Positions 7,450 to 15,423 of a stretch of DNA of 30,663 bases are shown here, one piece after another. Under the pieces are notes generated by a model. It did no database searches. It was not told the origin of the DNA and saw only the letters and a program-made list of their open reading frames with translations. The position numbers and the translations under genes are program-made. Position 1 is the first letter of the stretch. Every line of letters begins with the position of its first letter. Source of the stretch: M3007 sp046299435 (GTDB taxonomy: Bacteria; Bacteroidota; Bacteroidia; Chitinophagales; Saprospiraceae); NCBI GenBank assembly GCA_046299435.1, contig JBKBIC010000031.1, positions 1-30,663 of the forward strand, written 5' to 3'.

Positions 7450-9453
7450 ATGAAAGAAGAAGAAAAAAACGAACTGCCCCCGCGCCGCGACGACAATGGC
7501 GGCGGCGGTGACGGTATGCCCAAGTTCAGCTTCACATGGATTTATGTGCTGGTCGGGCTTGGCCTGCTGGGGTTGCAGTTTTACCAAATGACCAACACCA
7601 ACAGCCGCGAGATTACTTGGCCGAAGTTTGAGGAAATGGCGCGGGCAGGCGACATCGAACGCCTCGAAATCGTGAACAACGAGGCCGCCCACGTCTACAT
7701 AAAGGCCGATAAAATCAACACCGAGGCCCACAAGGAACTCACCCAACAAAAAGGCCTGGGCAACAGCTCCTCCGAGCCGCCGCACTACCTATACTACATT
7801 GGCACGCCGGAAGTTTTCCAGAAGAACTTGGAGGCCCTGAACACCAGCCTGCCCAAAGGCGTGGCCAAAATCTCCGTTGCCCGCAACCGCACAGAGCTCA
7901 ACTGGGTGCCGACCATCCTGACCTATCTGCTGCCGCTCGCGCTCTTCGTCGGGCTGTGGCTGTTCATCCTGCGCCGCGTGGGCGGCGGCCCCGGCGGCCC
8001 CGGCGGCCAGATTTTCAACATCGGCAAATCGAAGGCCACGCTGTTCGACAACAACACGAAGGTCAACATCACGTTCGCCGATGTGGCTGGCTTGGACGAG
8101 GCCAAAGAAGAGGTCGTGGAAATCGTGGATTTCCTCAAAAACCCGAAAAAATACACCGCCCTCGGCGGCAAAATCCCGAAAGGTGTGCTGCTCATCGGCC
8201 CGCCCGGCACCGGCAAAACACTGCTGGCCAAGGCCGTCGCAGGCGAAGCGGGCGCCCCGTTTTTCAGCATTTCCGGCTCGGATTTCGTGGAAATGTTCGT
8301 CGGCGTGGGTGCCTCGCGGGTGCGCGACCTTTTCCGGCAAGCCCGCGAAAAAGCTCCTTGCATCATCTTCATTGACGAAGTGGATGCCATCGGGCGGGCA
8401 CGCGGACGCGGCGCATTGCAAGGCGGCAACGACGAGCGCGAAAACACGCTCAACCAGCTGCTCGTCGAAATGGACGGCTTCCCGACAGACAAGGGCGTGA
8501 TTCTCATGGCCGCCACCAACCGCCCCGACATCCTCGACCAAGCCCTCATGCGCCCCGGCCGTTTCGACCGCCAAATCGGCATCGGCCGCCCAGACTTGAA
8601 AGGCCGCGAGCAGATTTTCGAGGTTCACATCAAAAACATCAAACTCGCCGAAGGCGTGCGCGCAGCGGATTTGGCCGAAATGACCCCCGGCTTCGTCGGC
8701 GCGGATATCGCCAACATCTGCAACGAAGCCGCCCTCATCGCCGCCCGCCGCGACAAAAAAGCGGTGGACATGGACGATTTCAACTACGCCTTGGACAAGG
8801 TCATCGGCGGCCTCGAAAAGAAGAACAAAATCATCAGCCCGGAGGAAAAGCAAATCATCGCGTACCACGAGGCCGGCCACGCGCTCTGCGGCTGGTTCCT
8901 CGAACACGCGCACCCGTTGGTCAAAGTCACCATCGTGCCGCGCGGCCTCGCCGCCCTCGGCTACGCGCAGTATTTGCCGAAAGAACAATACATCACGCGC
9001 AAGGAAAAACTGCTCGACGATATCTGCATGACCCTCGGTGGCCGTGCTGCCGAGTCGGTGGTGTTCGACAAAATCAGTACCGGCGCGCAAAGCGACCTCG
9101 ACCACGTGACCCGCCTCAGCTACGAAATGATTGTCAACTACGGCATGAACGAGAAGGTCGGCAACGTCAGCTACTACACCATGCTGAACGAATCCTACCA
9201 ACGCCCCTTCTCCGAGCAGACCGCCTACCTCGTTGACCAAGAAGTGAAAAACATGATTGACGTGGAATACCAACGCGCCAAACAACTCCTCCGCGACCGC
9301 CGCAAGGATTTGGACAACTTCGCCAAAGCACTCCTCGACAAAGAGGTGCTTCACCGCGCCGACATCGAGTCCATCCTCGGCAAACGCCCTTGGGGCGACC
9401 CGACACCGGGCGAAAGCGTCAGCATAGCAGAGGTCATCCCCACCGAAAGTTGA
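7450..9453 (+). CDS. ftsH: ATP-dependent zinc metalloprotease FtsH (667 aa)
   Basis: FtsH is a membrane-anchored hexameric AAA+ protease that extracts and degrades membrane and regulatory proteins. Order: charged N-terminus, first membrane helix (about 27-47), periplasmic domain, second membrane helix (about 155-175), a Gly-rich linker (GGGPGGPGGQ), the AAA module with Walker A GPPGTGKT (250-257), Walker B IIFIDEVDAIG, the second region of homology ATNRPDILDQALMRPGRFDR, then the peptidase with HEAGH (473-477) as zinc site. Length is normal for Bacteroidota FtsH. It is followed by a strong bidirectional terminator. The 592-aa minus-strand frame over it is a shadow. Confidence 0.97.
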   Translation: MKEEEKNELPPRRDDNGGGGDGMPKFSFTWIYVLVGLGLLGLQFYQMTNTNSREITWPKFEEMARAGDIERLEIVNNEAAHVYIKADKINTEAHKELTQQKGLGNSSSEPPHYLYYIGTPEVFQKNLEALNTSLPKGVAKISVARNRTELNWVPTILTYLLPLALFVGLWLFILRRVGGGPGGPGGQIFNIGKSKATLFDNNTKVNITFADVAGLDEAKEEVVEIVDFLKNPKKYTALGGKIPKGVLLIGPPGTGKTLLAKAVAGEAGAPFFSISGSDFVEMFVGVGASRVRDLFRQAREKAPCIIFIDEVDAIGRARGRGALQGGNDERENTLNQLLVEMDGFPTDKGVILMAATNRPDILDQALMRPGRFDRQIGIGRPDLKGREQIFEVHIKNIKLAEGVRAADLAEMTPGFVGADIANICNEAALIAARRDKKAVDMDDFNYALDKVIGGLEKKNKIISPEEKQIIAYHEAGHALCGWFLEHAHPLVKVTIVPRGLAALGYAQYLPKEQYITRKEKLLDDICMTLGGRAAESVVFDKISTGAQSDLDHVTRLSYEMIVNYGMNEKVGNVSYYTMLNESYQRPFSEQTAYLVDQEVKNMIDVEYQRAKQLLRDRRKDLDNFAKALLDKEVLHRADIESILGKRPWGDPTPGESVSIAEVIPTES

Positions 9454-9471
9454 TAGGCCAGTGCCGCTAAC

Positions 9472-9504
9472 AAAAAAGCCGCCCCTTGATGGGGCGGCTT
9501 TTTT
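9472..9504. terminator. Bidirectional intrinsic terminator
   Basis: A6-GCCGCCCC (9472-9485), loop TTGAT, GGGGCGGC-T6 (9491-9504). An eight G-C stem flanked by A and T runs serves both the plus-strand ftsH (stop 9453) and the convergent minus-strand TPR gene (stop 9540). Confidence 0.9.
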
Positions 9505-9539
9505 GTTTTGGTATAACGAACCGACTATCAGACCATCCA

Positions 9540-11465
9540 CTAATTCCCCCCACAATTCAAAGCCCAAAAGCCTTCTGCCTCCTTGATATTCAAGGACTTA
9601 GCTTGTACGAAATCGGCGCAAGCCGCTTCGCGTTCGCCGAGTGAAAGCCGGGCACGGCCCCTGAAAAACCAAGCCGCGCCGTTTTGCGGTTCGAGTGCGA
9701 TGACCTTGTCCATATCGGATTTTGCCTCCGCGAATTTTTGGCCGAAGCCGTAGCAAAAGCCCCGGTCGAAGTAGGCCGCCACGAAATTGGGGTTCAGCGC
9801 GATGGCACGGTTGAGCGACTCGACGGCCTCGGCGTGGCGGCCCAACTCTTTGAGGCAAGCCCCGGCGTTGCGCCAGTGCTCGGCATCGTTGGGCGCGAGT
9901 TTGGTGGCGGCTTGGAAATCAGCCAACGCCAGTTCGGGTCGGCCCGTGCTGCCGTAGGCTACTGCGCGAAAAGCCAGTGCCTTTGCTTGGTTCATGTTTT
10001 TGGGCGAGATGCCCGCCGTTGCCTCCGCGATGGCCTCGTCGTACCGCTTCATTTTGACCAACATATCCGCCAAACGGGTGCGCGTGTCGGGGTCGTCGGG
10101 GTTGATTTTTTTCGCCTTCTCGAACCATGCCAGTGCCTCCTCGGTCTTGCCTTCGGTCGCCAGCCGCGTGCCCATGTTGCTCGCCGCGAGGCCAGAGCGC
10201 GGGTTGGTCGTCGTGGCGTTTTCGTAAAAAACACGCCAATCGCGGTACGTCCCGACGAATTTCAGGCCGAACGCGGCGAAGTAAATACCCACGCCGATGG
10301 CAGCCCCACGCGCCCATTTTTGAGCGAAAAAGTCCGTTTTGTCGGCCAGTTCGAGTAGTAAAATCCACAGCCCGACCAAGATGAAATACGCCCGGTGGTC
10401 GAGGTAATCGTAAGCAAAACCCGTAAACTGCGGCACATAGCCGAGCGAAGGCAGGTACGGCAAAACCCAAAGTGCCAAGCCGAGCGCGACAATTTCGGGG
10501 CGCAGCGCAGCCCTGTTTTTGAACAAAAGCCAGCCCACGACAGCGGCCAACAGCAGCCCGACGGCGGTCAATGTGGCATCAAAACTGGGCATCACCGAAA
10601 ATTTCAGGGGCAGTACAAACTTGGCCAGTTCCTCGAAAACCGTGCGCGAATTAGGCAGCACCGCCGCCAGCGAAAAATCGGCAGACTCGGCGGAAATCGC
10701 CCCTTTGCGGAGTTTCAAATAGAAGAGAAGCCCCACCAGCATCAGGCCCACGCCCGCCCAAAACGAGCCGGAGAACTGGATTTTCGGGCGATTGAAATAG
10801 GCCAACAACCCCAAAATGGGCAGCAGCATGACGGCGGATTCCTTTGCCAGCAAGGCCAAAAAGAAAAACCCCGCGCTGGTGAACAGCAGCCAAGTGGACT
10901 TTTTTTGCACGAAATCGAGGAAAAAAAGTAGGCACAGCACCCCAAAGGTGAACAAGTACAGGTCGCCCCGCGCCGGTATCCACGCCACCGCGTGGGCAAA
11001 CAGGAAATTGACGGAATACAAACTCGCGCCCCAAAAAGCCGCTGGGCCAGCCGGGAAAATGCGGCGCAGCAAGAGGAACAAAAACAGGGCGTTGAGCGTG
11101 AAAATCAACAAGTTGTGCGCGTGGTACACGCCCGGCGAAGCGCCGCCAAGTTGGTAATCGAGGACGTAAGTGAGGGTCTGCCACGGGCGGTAGAGCTCGA
11201 TTTTGCGCTGCATCATCCATGCGTCGGTGGCGAAGATGTTGTCGGCGCGGAAGCCTTCGGCGAGGATGTGGGCCTTGTCTTTCACCATCTGGTCGTCGTC
11301 GTGGTACGAGAGGTCGAAGGTGAGCGTCTGCGACCACATGGCCAGCGGCAGCAGCACGACGACGAGGTATTGCCAGACGGGTGTTTTTTCGGAAACGGCG
11401 GCGGCGGTTGGCGGCGCGGAGGATGTTTTCGGGACGGAGGCCGGTTTTGTTTTTGACTTGGACAT
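9540..11465 (-). CDS. Polytopic membrane protein with C-terminal TPRs, GT-C glycosyltransferase-like (641 aa)
   Basis: After a Ser/Thr/Pro/Lys-rich N-terminus, about ten to twelve hydrophobic helices fill residues 30-405. The first external loop carries SYHDDDQMV, matching the acidic motif of GT-C lipid-sugar-dependent transferases; WRP-like YRPWQTLTYVLDY and YHAHNLLIFTLNALFLFLL are typical of the TMTC/ArnT-like group. Residues 425-641 hold five or six tetratricopeptide repeats (for example NMGTRLATEGKTEEALAWFE). The likely role is protein O-glycosylation or envelope glycan transfer on the non-cytoplasmic face (inference). The start was set at 11465 because a promoter-like pair at 11497-11526 lies upstream and the longer frame would begin at the promoter. 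Convergent with ftsH. Confidence 0.82.
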   Translation of the reverse strand: MSKSKTKPASVPKTSSAPPTAAAVSEKTPVWQYLVVVLLPLAMWSQTLTFDLSYHDDDQMVKDKAHILAEGFRADNIFATDAWMMQRKIELYRPWQTLTYVLDYQLGGASPGVYHAHNLLIFTLNALFLFLLLRRIFPAGPAAFWGASLYSVNFLFAHAVAWIPARGDLYLFTFGVLCLLFFLDFVQKKSTWLLFTSAGFFFLALLAKESAVMLLPILGLLAYFNRPKIQFSGSFWAGVGLMLVGLLFYLKLRKGAISAESADFSLAAVLPNSRTVFEELAKFVLPLKFSVMPSFDATLTAVGLLLAAVVGWLLFKNRAALRPEIVALGLALWVLPYLPSLGYVPQFTGFAYDYLDHRAYFILVGLWILLLELADKTDFFAQKWARGAAIGVGIYFAAFGLKFVGTYRDWRVFYENATTTNPRSGLAASNMGTRLATEGKTEEALAWFEKAKKINPDDPDTRTRLADMLVKMKRYDEAIAEATAGISPKNMNQAKALAFRAVAYGSTGRPELALADFQAATKLAPNDAEHWRNAGACLKELGRHAEAVESLNRAIALNPNFVAAYFDRGFCYGFGQKFAEAKSDMDKVIALEPQNGAAWFFRGRARLSLGEREAACADFVQAKSLNIKEAEGFWALNCGGN

Positions 11466-11496
11466 GGTGGAGGATTGGCGCGTTTCGGATGCGCGG

Positions 11497-11526
11497 TAAA
11501 AGTATCCAAGCCGGGGGTTTTGCAAA
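11497..11526 (-). promoter_or_regulatory. Promoter candidate for the TPR membrane protein
   Basis: On the minus strand TTTG (11526-11523), 18 bases, then TACTTTTA (11504-11497), one mismatch from the Bacteroidota TTTG-N19-TAnnTTTG pattern. It lies about 32 bases before the start codon at 11465 and within the gap after the response regulator. Confidence 0.5.
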
Positions 11527-11553
11527 AATTAGGCCCGAACATGAGCAGCCCAA

Positions 11554-12285
11554 TCACCGCCGCCCAATCAGGTTTGTCTTCACATATCGGTTGATGAATT
11601 CCTCGCGGTAGGTGTCGCCGAGCGGGATTTCCTCGCTGGCCGGGCCGGAGAGTTGGATGCTGTCGAGGTCAACGGACACGATGTAGTTGATGTTGACGAT
11701 ATGCGACTTGGAGACGCGGGCGAAGATGTGGCCGGGCAGCTGTTCGTTGATGGTCTTCATGTTCATGGCCGTGATGATTTTTTCCTTGCCCGTGATGATG
11801 ACGACATAATCCTTCATGCCCTTGATGACGGAAATATCCTTGAAAAACACCTTGATGTACTTGCGCTCGGATTTGATGTAGATGTATTCGGGCGTGATTT
11901 CGACCTGTGCGTTTTGGGCCATGTTCTGGTAGAGGTCGTGCATTTCTTTGGCCTTGTTGACGGCCTTGATGAAGCGGTCGAGGCGCACGGGCTTGACGAG
12001 GTAGTCCACCACGTCGAGCTCGAAACTTTCGAGGGCGTACTGCGGGTAGGCAGTGGTGAGGATGACCAACGGGCGTTTTTTCAGGCTTCGGATGAAATCG
12101 AGGCCGTTGATGCCGGGCATTTCGATGTCGAGGAACATCAAATCCACTTCGTTGGCACTGAGGAAGTTGTTGGCTTCGAGGGCATTGCTGAACTCGCCGA
12201 CGACCTCCAAAAAATGGATTTCGCGGACGTTGAGCAGGATGCCTTCGCGGGCCAGCGGTTCGTCGTCAACGATGATGCACTTCAT
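11554..12285 (-). CDS. LytTR family response regulator (243 aa)
   Basis: The receiver domain (1-115) has the acidic pair D7-D8 (VDDEP), phospho-acceptor Asp53 (LMFLDIEMPG), Thr77/78 and Lys98 (VVDYLVKPV). A LytTR DNA-binding domain covers about 140-240 (EYIYIKSERKYIKVFFKDI, ARVSKSHIVNINYI). Such regulators bind direct repeats at promoters and usually act with LytS-type kinases. The start at 12285 (MKCIIVDDEP) is fixed by the receiver domain; the open frame upstream reads through an inverted repeat. The kinase gene lies directly upstream in the same direction, 161 bases away. CGAAGATA at 12332-12339 reads TATCTTCG on the minus strand, a near -7 box, so the regulator may also have its own promoter. 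Confidence 0.95.
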   Translation of the reverse strand: MKCIIVDDEPLAREGILLNVREIHFLEVVGEFSNALEANNFLSANEVDLMFLDIEMPGINGLDFIRSLKKRPLVILTTAYPQYALESFELDVVDYLVKPVRLDRFIKAVNKAKEMHDLYQNMAQNAQVEITPEYIYIKSERKYIKVFFKDISVIKGMKDYVVIITGKEKIITAMNMKTINEQLPGHIFARVSKSHIVNINYIVSVDLDSIQLSGPASEEIPLGDTYREEFINRYVKTNLIGRR

Positions 12286-12290
12286 TTTTG

Positions 12291-12439
12291 GTGGTTTGGC
12301 TATGTGGTGATTCGGTGATGCGCTGGGGGTGCGAAGATAGCCTGCACCAAAAATTTGTAAGCGCAATTCTCTCGCCAAGTTCTCGGCCTCCACAGCGTGG
12401 CCGATGTGTGCCCGAATCACCGAATAGCCAAATCACCAA
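12291..12439. repeat. Inverted repeat with long spacer between kinase and regulator genes, GATTTGGC family
   Basis: The G/T arm 12291-12315 (GGTGGTTTGGCTATGTGGTG...) faces the C/A arm 12413-12439, complementary over about 22 of 25 positions with one offset. Positions 12415-12439 are identical to 2887-2911. The spacer of about 97 bases is ordinary sequence and may include the regulator's promoter, unlike the short loops of the other copies. Confidence 0.75.
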
Positions 12440-12446
12440 CCCAGAA

Positions 12447-13478
12447 TCACGGCTCGAAGGCGAGGCGCACCCGGTATTGTGTGGGCTGGTCGTCAATGTC
12501 GAGGCTGTACTTGCCGGGATAAAGGAGGTCGAGGCGACGGGAGATGTTGGCAAGGCCGATGCCGCCTTTCACGTTGTTGAGGGCGAGCACGGGCTTGGGG
12601 TTTTCGATTTCAAAAACGACCTTCTCCGGGCGGATATCGAAGTGGATGCGGATGCGGGTTTCGTTGTTGAGATTGATGCCGTGTTTGAGGGCGTTCTCGA
12701 CGAAGGGGATGAACAGGAAGGGCGCGACGGTGATGCCGCTGGGCGTGCCGTTGACCGTGAACTGGATGGTTGCCTTGTTTTTCCGCATCTTGTCGAGGTC
12801 GAGGTAATTCTGGAGATACTCGATTTCGTCCGAGAGGTTGACCTTTTCTTTGGCACAATCGTACAGCTGGTAGCGCAGCAGGTCGCTCAGTTGGAGGATG
12901 CTTTCGGATGCCTCGGCGGGCGCGGTGCGGCCCTGCACATATATATTGTTGAGCGAGTTGAACAGGAAATGCGGGTTGATTTGGTGTTTCAGGTAGGCAA
13001 GTTCGGCTTTCAGGCTGCTTGTTTCGAGTTCCTTCAACTTGGCTTGGTTGACCAAAAACCGTTTGATGATGTTGAACCCCACAGCGGTCATCAGGAGGTT
13101 GAACGTGAGCACAAAGCTTTCCAAGATGGCCGACGGCTCCGGCTTGAACACCCGCTCGCCCGTCATCACCCATTGTTGCACGACGGGGCCGAACGTGGCG
13201 TTCGCAATCAGCATGGCAAGCGTGAGCAGGACATACGTCCAATACTGCCCTTTCAGGAAAAAACGGGGTATCAGGATGTACAGGTTGGAATAAACGACCG
13301 TCGCGTCAAGGCAAAACACCGCGAAATAGACCGGCAAAAGTTCGGGCGGGGCGGCCTGCGTGAAGCCGAGGTAGCCGGCCAAGTGCGGCATGTACATGAT
13401 GCTCCAAAAAAGGAGGTGCTGCACCCAACGGTAGCGGGGATTGAGTATCCAGTCAACGAAGCGGTTGCTCAATAGCAT
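12447..13478 (-). CDS. LytS-type sensor histidine kinase (343 aa)
   Basis: Four hydrophobic helices (about 18-40, 46-75, 79-101, 117-140) are followed by a coiled linker (NQAKLKELETSSLKAEL) and a His_kinase domain with phospho-acceptor His170 in KHQINPHFLFNSLNNI, then an ATPase domain with the N box PFVENALKHGI and the G box GGIGLANISRRL. There is no separate sensor domain, so the membrane part probably senses directly (inference). The start at 13478 gives MLLSNRFVDW; the open frame runs further but only over intergenic sequence. It is the partner of the LytTR regulator downstream. Confidence 0.94.
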   Translation of the reverse strand: MLLSNRFVDWILNPRYRWVQHLLFWSIMYMPHLAGYLGFTQAAPPELLPVYFAVFCLDATVVYSNLYILIPRFFLKGQYWTYVLLTLAMLIANATFGPVVQQWVMTGERVFKPEPSAILESFVLTFNLLMTAVGFNIIKRFLVNQAKLKELETSSLKAELAYLKHQINPHFLFNSLNNIYVQGRTAPAEASESILQLSDLLRYQLYDCAKEKVNLSDEIEYLQNYLDLDKMRKNKATIQFTVNGTPSGITVAPFLFIPFVENALKHGINLNNETRIRIHFDIRPEKVVFEIENPKPVLALNNVKGGIGLANISRRLDLLYPGKYSLDIDDQPTQYRVRLAFEP

Positions 13479-13508
13479 GTTTAAGGCGGGCGCAGAATCT
13501 GTTTCGGG

Positions 13509-13599
13509 CAAAAGTAGAAGTGCCAAAATATTTGGGCAGCCCCATTTCCCGAAAGTATATTCTATCCGACAAAAAGTAGAAAAAAGCGGAACGAAAGTA
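13509..13599 (-). promoter_or_regulatory. Cluster of -7-like boxes upstream of the histidine kinase
   Basis: On the minus strand there are TACTTTTG (13516-13509, exact), TACTTTCG (13557-13550), TACTTTTTG (13578-13570) and TACTTTCG (13599-13592). The exact box lies 31 bases before the kinase start. No well-spaced TTTG -33 box accompanies it, so which copy is used is not clear; the others could be binding-site repeats. Confidence 0.35.
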
Positions 13600-13693
13600 T
13601 AAACGCCCCCGCCCCCAAAATCGGGCGACATAGATTCGCTGCACGTTTAATCCAACGTCACTTCCTTCCATCAACACCACCAACGCATTCGGC

Positions 13694-14374
13694 ATGGACG
13701 CACAAACAGTACAAAACTTTTTCCGCCATTTCCCCCTGCTCGACCACCTCACTGCCGAAGAAAGCGCCCGGCTCGCGGAGGCTTCGGCGTACAAGGTCGC
13801 CCGCAAAAACAGCTTCGTTTATCTCTCCGACCAGCCCAGCAATTTTATCTGCCTGCTCGTGAAAGGCACCGTGAAAACAGGCCTGCACGGAGCCGATGGC
13901 CGCGAAATCATCAAAGCCATCCAGCACCCGTTCACCATTTTCGGCGAGCTGGGCCTCGCGGGCGAGGCCAGCCGCTCCGAGTTCGCGGCCTCCATGAACG
14001 CCGAAGTCGGGTATATCGCCGTGCAAGTCAACGATTTGCAGCGCATCATGGCCTCCAATTTTGCCTTCGCGCAGGCCGTCATGCTCTACCTCGGCGAGCG
14101 GCTCCGCAAGGCCGAACGCCAATGGGAATCGCTGATTTTGAAGGATGTCCGCACCCGCATCGTCGAGTTTTTGAAAGAAAGCGCGGGCCAGCGCGGGCGG
14201 CAAGTCGGCTACGAAATGCTCGTCAAGCACAGCCTCACCCAACAGGACATTGCCAACCTCGTCGGGGCCAGCCGCCAAACCGTCACGGCTATCATGAACG
14301 ACCTGAAAAAATCCAACCTCATCCACTTCAACCGCACCAGCATCCTCATCCGGGACATGGACAAGTTGAACTGA
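13694..14374 (+). CDS. Crp/Fnr family transcriptional regulator (226 aa)
   Basis: The N-terminal cyclic-nucleotide-binding-type beta roll (about 10-120) includes FICLLVKGTVKTGLHGADGR and FGELGLAGEASRSEFAA. A long dimerisation helix (AFAQAVMLYLGERLRKAE) follows. The winged helix has LTQQDIANLVGASRQTVTAI as helix-turn-helix (about 179-198). No Fnr-type cysteine cluster is present, so it is not an iron-sulfur oxygen sensor; the ligand is unknown. It is divergent from the histidine kinase and ends at its own terminator, so the pirin gene downstream is probably separately transcribed. Confidence 0.93.
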   Translation: MDAQTVQNFFRHFPLLDHLTAEESARLAEASAYKVARKNSFVYLSDQPSNFICLLVKGTVKTGLHGADGREIIKAIQHPFTIFGELGLAGEASRSEFAASMNAEVGYIAVQVNDLQRIMASNFAFAQAVMLYLGERLRKAERQWESLILKDVRTRIVEFLKESAGQRGRQVGYEMLVKHSLTQQDIANLVGASRQTVTAIMNDLKKSNLIHFNRTSILIRDMDKLN

Positions 14375-14468
14375 ACCGCCCGCAAGCAATTTTTTTGTCT
14401 CCTAATTTTATTGGTACCGTTTTCCCCGTCTTCAATTTGGGAAGAAACTGCGCGTGAATGTTTTACCG

Positions 14469-14499
14469 ATGCCGACCCGTCAAACGGTCGGCATTTTTT
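14469..14499 (+). terminator. Intrinsic terminator after the Crp/Fnr gene
   Basis: ATGCCGACC (14469-14477), loop CGTCAAAC, GGTCGGCAT (14486-14494), running into six T. It lies about 95 bases past the regulator's stop codon. Confidence 0.85.
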
Positions 14500-14560
14500 G
14501 TGCCTCCGCACCGACCGGCATTTGAACCTCAACCCCGTGCGGCGGTTTCAGGTAGGCTGT

Positions 14561-14590
14561 TCATAGTTCATCATTTATCATTCATCACAC
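14561..14590. repeat. Single C/A/T repeat arm before the pirin gene, GATGA family
   Basis: Units of TCATAGT/TCATCATT/TATCATTCATCAC abut the pirin start codon at 14591. No matching G/T arm lies upstream, so it is a half element. It resembles the C/A arms at 21441-21468 and 23586-23620. Confidence 0.55.
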
Positions 14591-15340
14591 ATGGTCACGG
14601 TATTCCCGAAAGAAAAACAAGCCTCCGGCGAGTTCAACGGCGGCCAAATCGTCGAAAACAAGCCCATCGGATTCCCCCGCGAGGGCGGCGGTTTGCGGCC
14701 TTATTCCAATCTTTTTTACTGGGCACACGCCCGCGCGGTCGTGGACTCGACCATCGGGCTGCACCCGCACCAAGGGTTCGAGATTTGCTCCTTTGTGCTC
14801 AAAGGCAACATCCGCCACTTCGACACGAAAATGAACGCTTGGAAACCGCTCACGGCAGGCGACGTGCAAATCATCCGCGCCGGCAACGGCATCAGCCACT
14901 CCGAGTTCATGGCCGGTGGCGCGGAGATTTTTCAAATCTGGTTTGACCCAAGCCTCGACAAAACCCTCTCACAACCAGCCACTTACGACGATTACAAAGC
15001 CAGCGAGTTCCCCGTGCAAGAGGCCGACGGCATCCGCACGACCACGCTCATCGGCCCCGGCAGCCCGTTTCGCATGGACACGCCCGGCGTGCAAATCCAG
15101 CGGCTCCAACTGACGCAAAGCCGCCGCGCCATCGAGGCCGACCGCAGCAAAATCTACGCGGCCTACATCCTCGAAGGCACGGCGACCGTCAATGGCGAAG
15201 CCGTGAAACCGTCCGATTTCGTGCTGCTCCAAGACGTGGAAAACATTGACATTCAGGCCGATGCAGCCGCTGATGTGTTCCTGATGGAAAACCCCGCGCA
15301 GCTCGATTACCGGACGTATGCCGGGCGGATGCGGGCGTGA
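14591..15340 (+). CDS. Pirin family bicupin protein (249 aa)
   Basis: Pirins are iron-binding bicupins; bacterial members can act as quercetin dioxygenases or as metabolic regulators. The metal ligands of the N-terminal cupin are present: HPHQGFE (two His) and GNGISHSE (His and Glu). The C-terminal cupin (AAYILEGTATVNGEAV) lacks obvious ligands, as usual. Length (249) is of the shorter YhaK/YhhW kind. The start at 14591 (MVTVFPKEKQ) directly follows a half repeat element. The substrate cannot be read from the sequence. It converges on the STN-repeat gene, with a 25-bp inverted repeat between. Confidence 0.9.
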   Translation: MVTVFPKEKQASGEFNGGQIVENKPIGFPREGGGLRPYSNLFYWAHARAVVDSTIGLHPHQGFEICSFVLKGNIRHFDTKMNAWKPLTAGDVQIIRAGNGISHSEFMAGGAEIFQIWFDPSLDKTLSQPATYDDYKASEFPVQEADGIRTTTLIGPGSPFRMDTPGVQIQRLQLTQSRRAIEADRSKIYAAYILEGTATVNGEAVKPSDFVLLQDVENIDIQADAAADVFLMENPAQLDYRTYAGRMRA

Positions 15341-15342
15341 TA

Positions 15343-15414
15343 AAAGCGTTGAAAAGAGGAAGGGTTGAAAAGTTGAAGCACAGCCATCTCAACTCTTCCT
15401 CTTTTCAACGCTTT
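15343..15414. repeat. 25-bp inverted repeat between convergent genes, GTTGAAAAG family
   Basis: Arms 15343-15367 (AAAGCGTTGAAAAGAGGAAG...) and 15390-15414 pair at 24 of 25 positions; the exception is a G-T pair. The loop of 22 bases begins with another GTTGAA-like unit. It starts three bases after the pirin stop and ends ten bases before the stop of the opposing gene, where a terminator would be expected, but it lacks a G-C-rich stem and T-run. Confidence 0.88.
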
Positions 15415-15423
15415 CCCCTCCTA

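Noticed and set aside
7789..9567. 592-codon open frame on the minus strand
   Set aside because: It is antisense to ftsH, whose domains are all in place on the plus strand.
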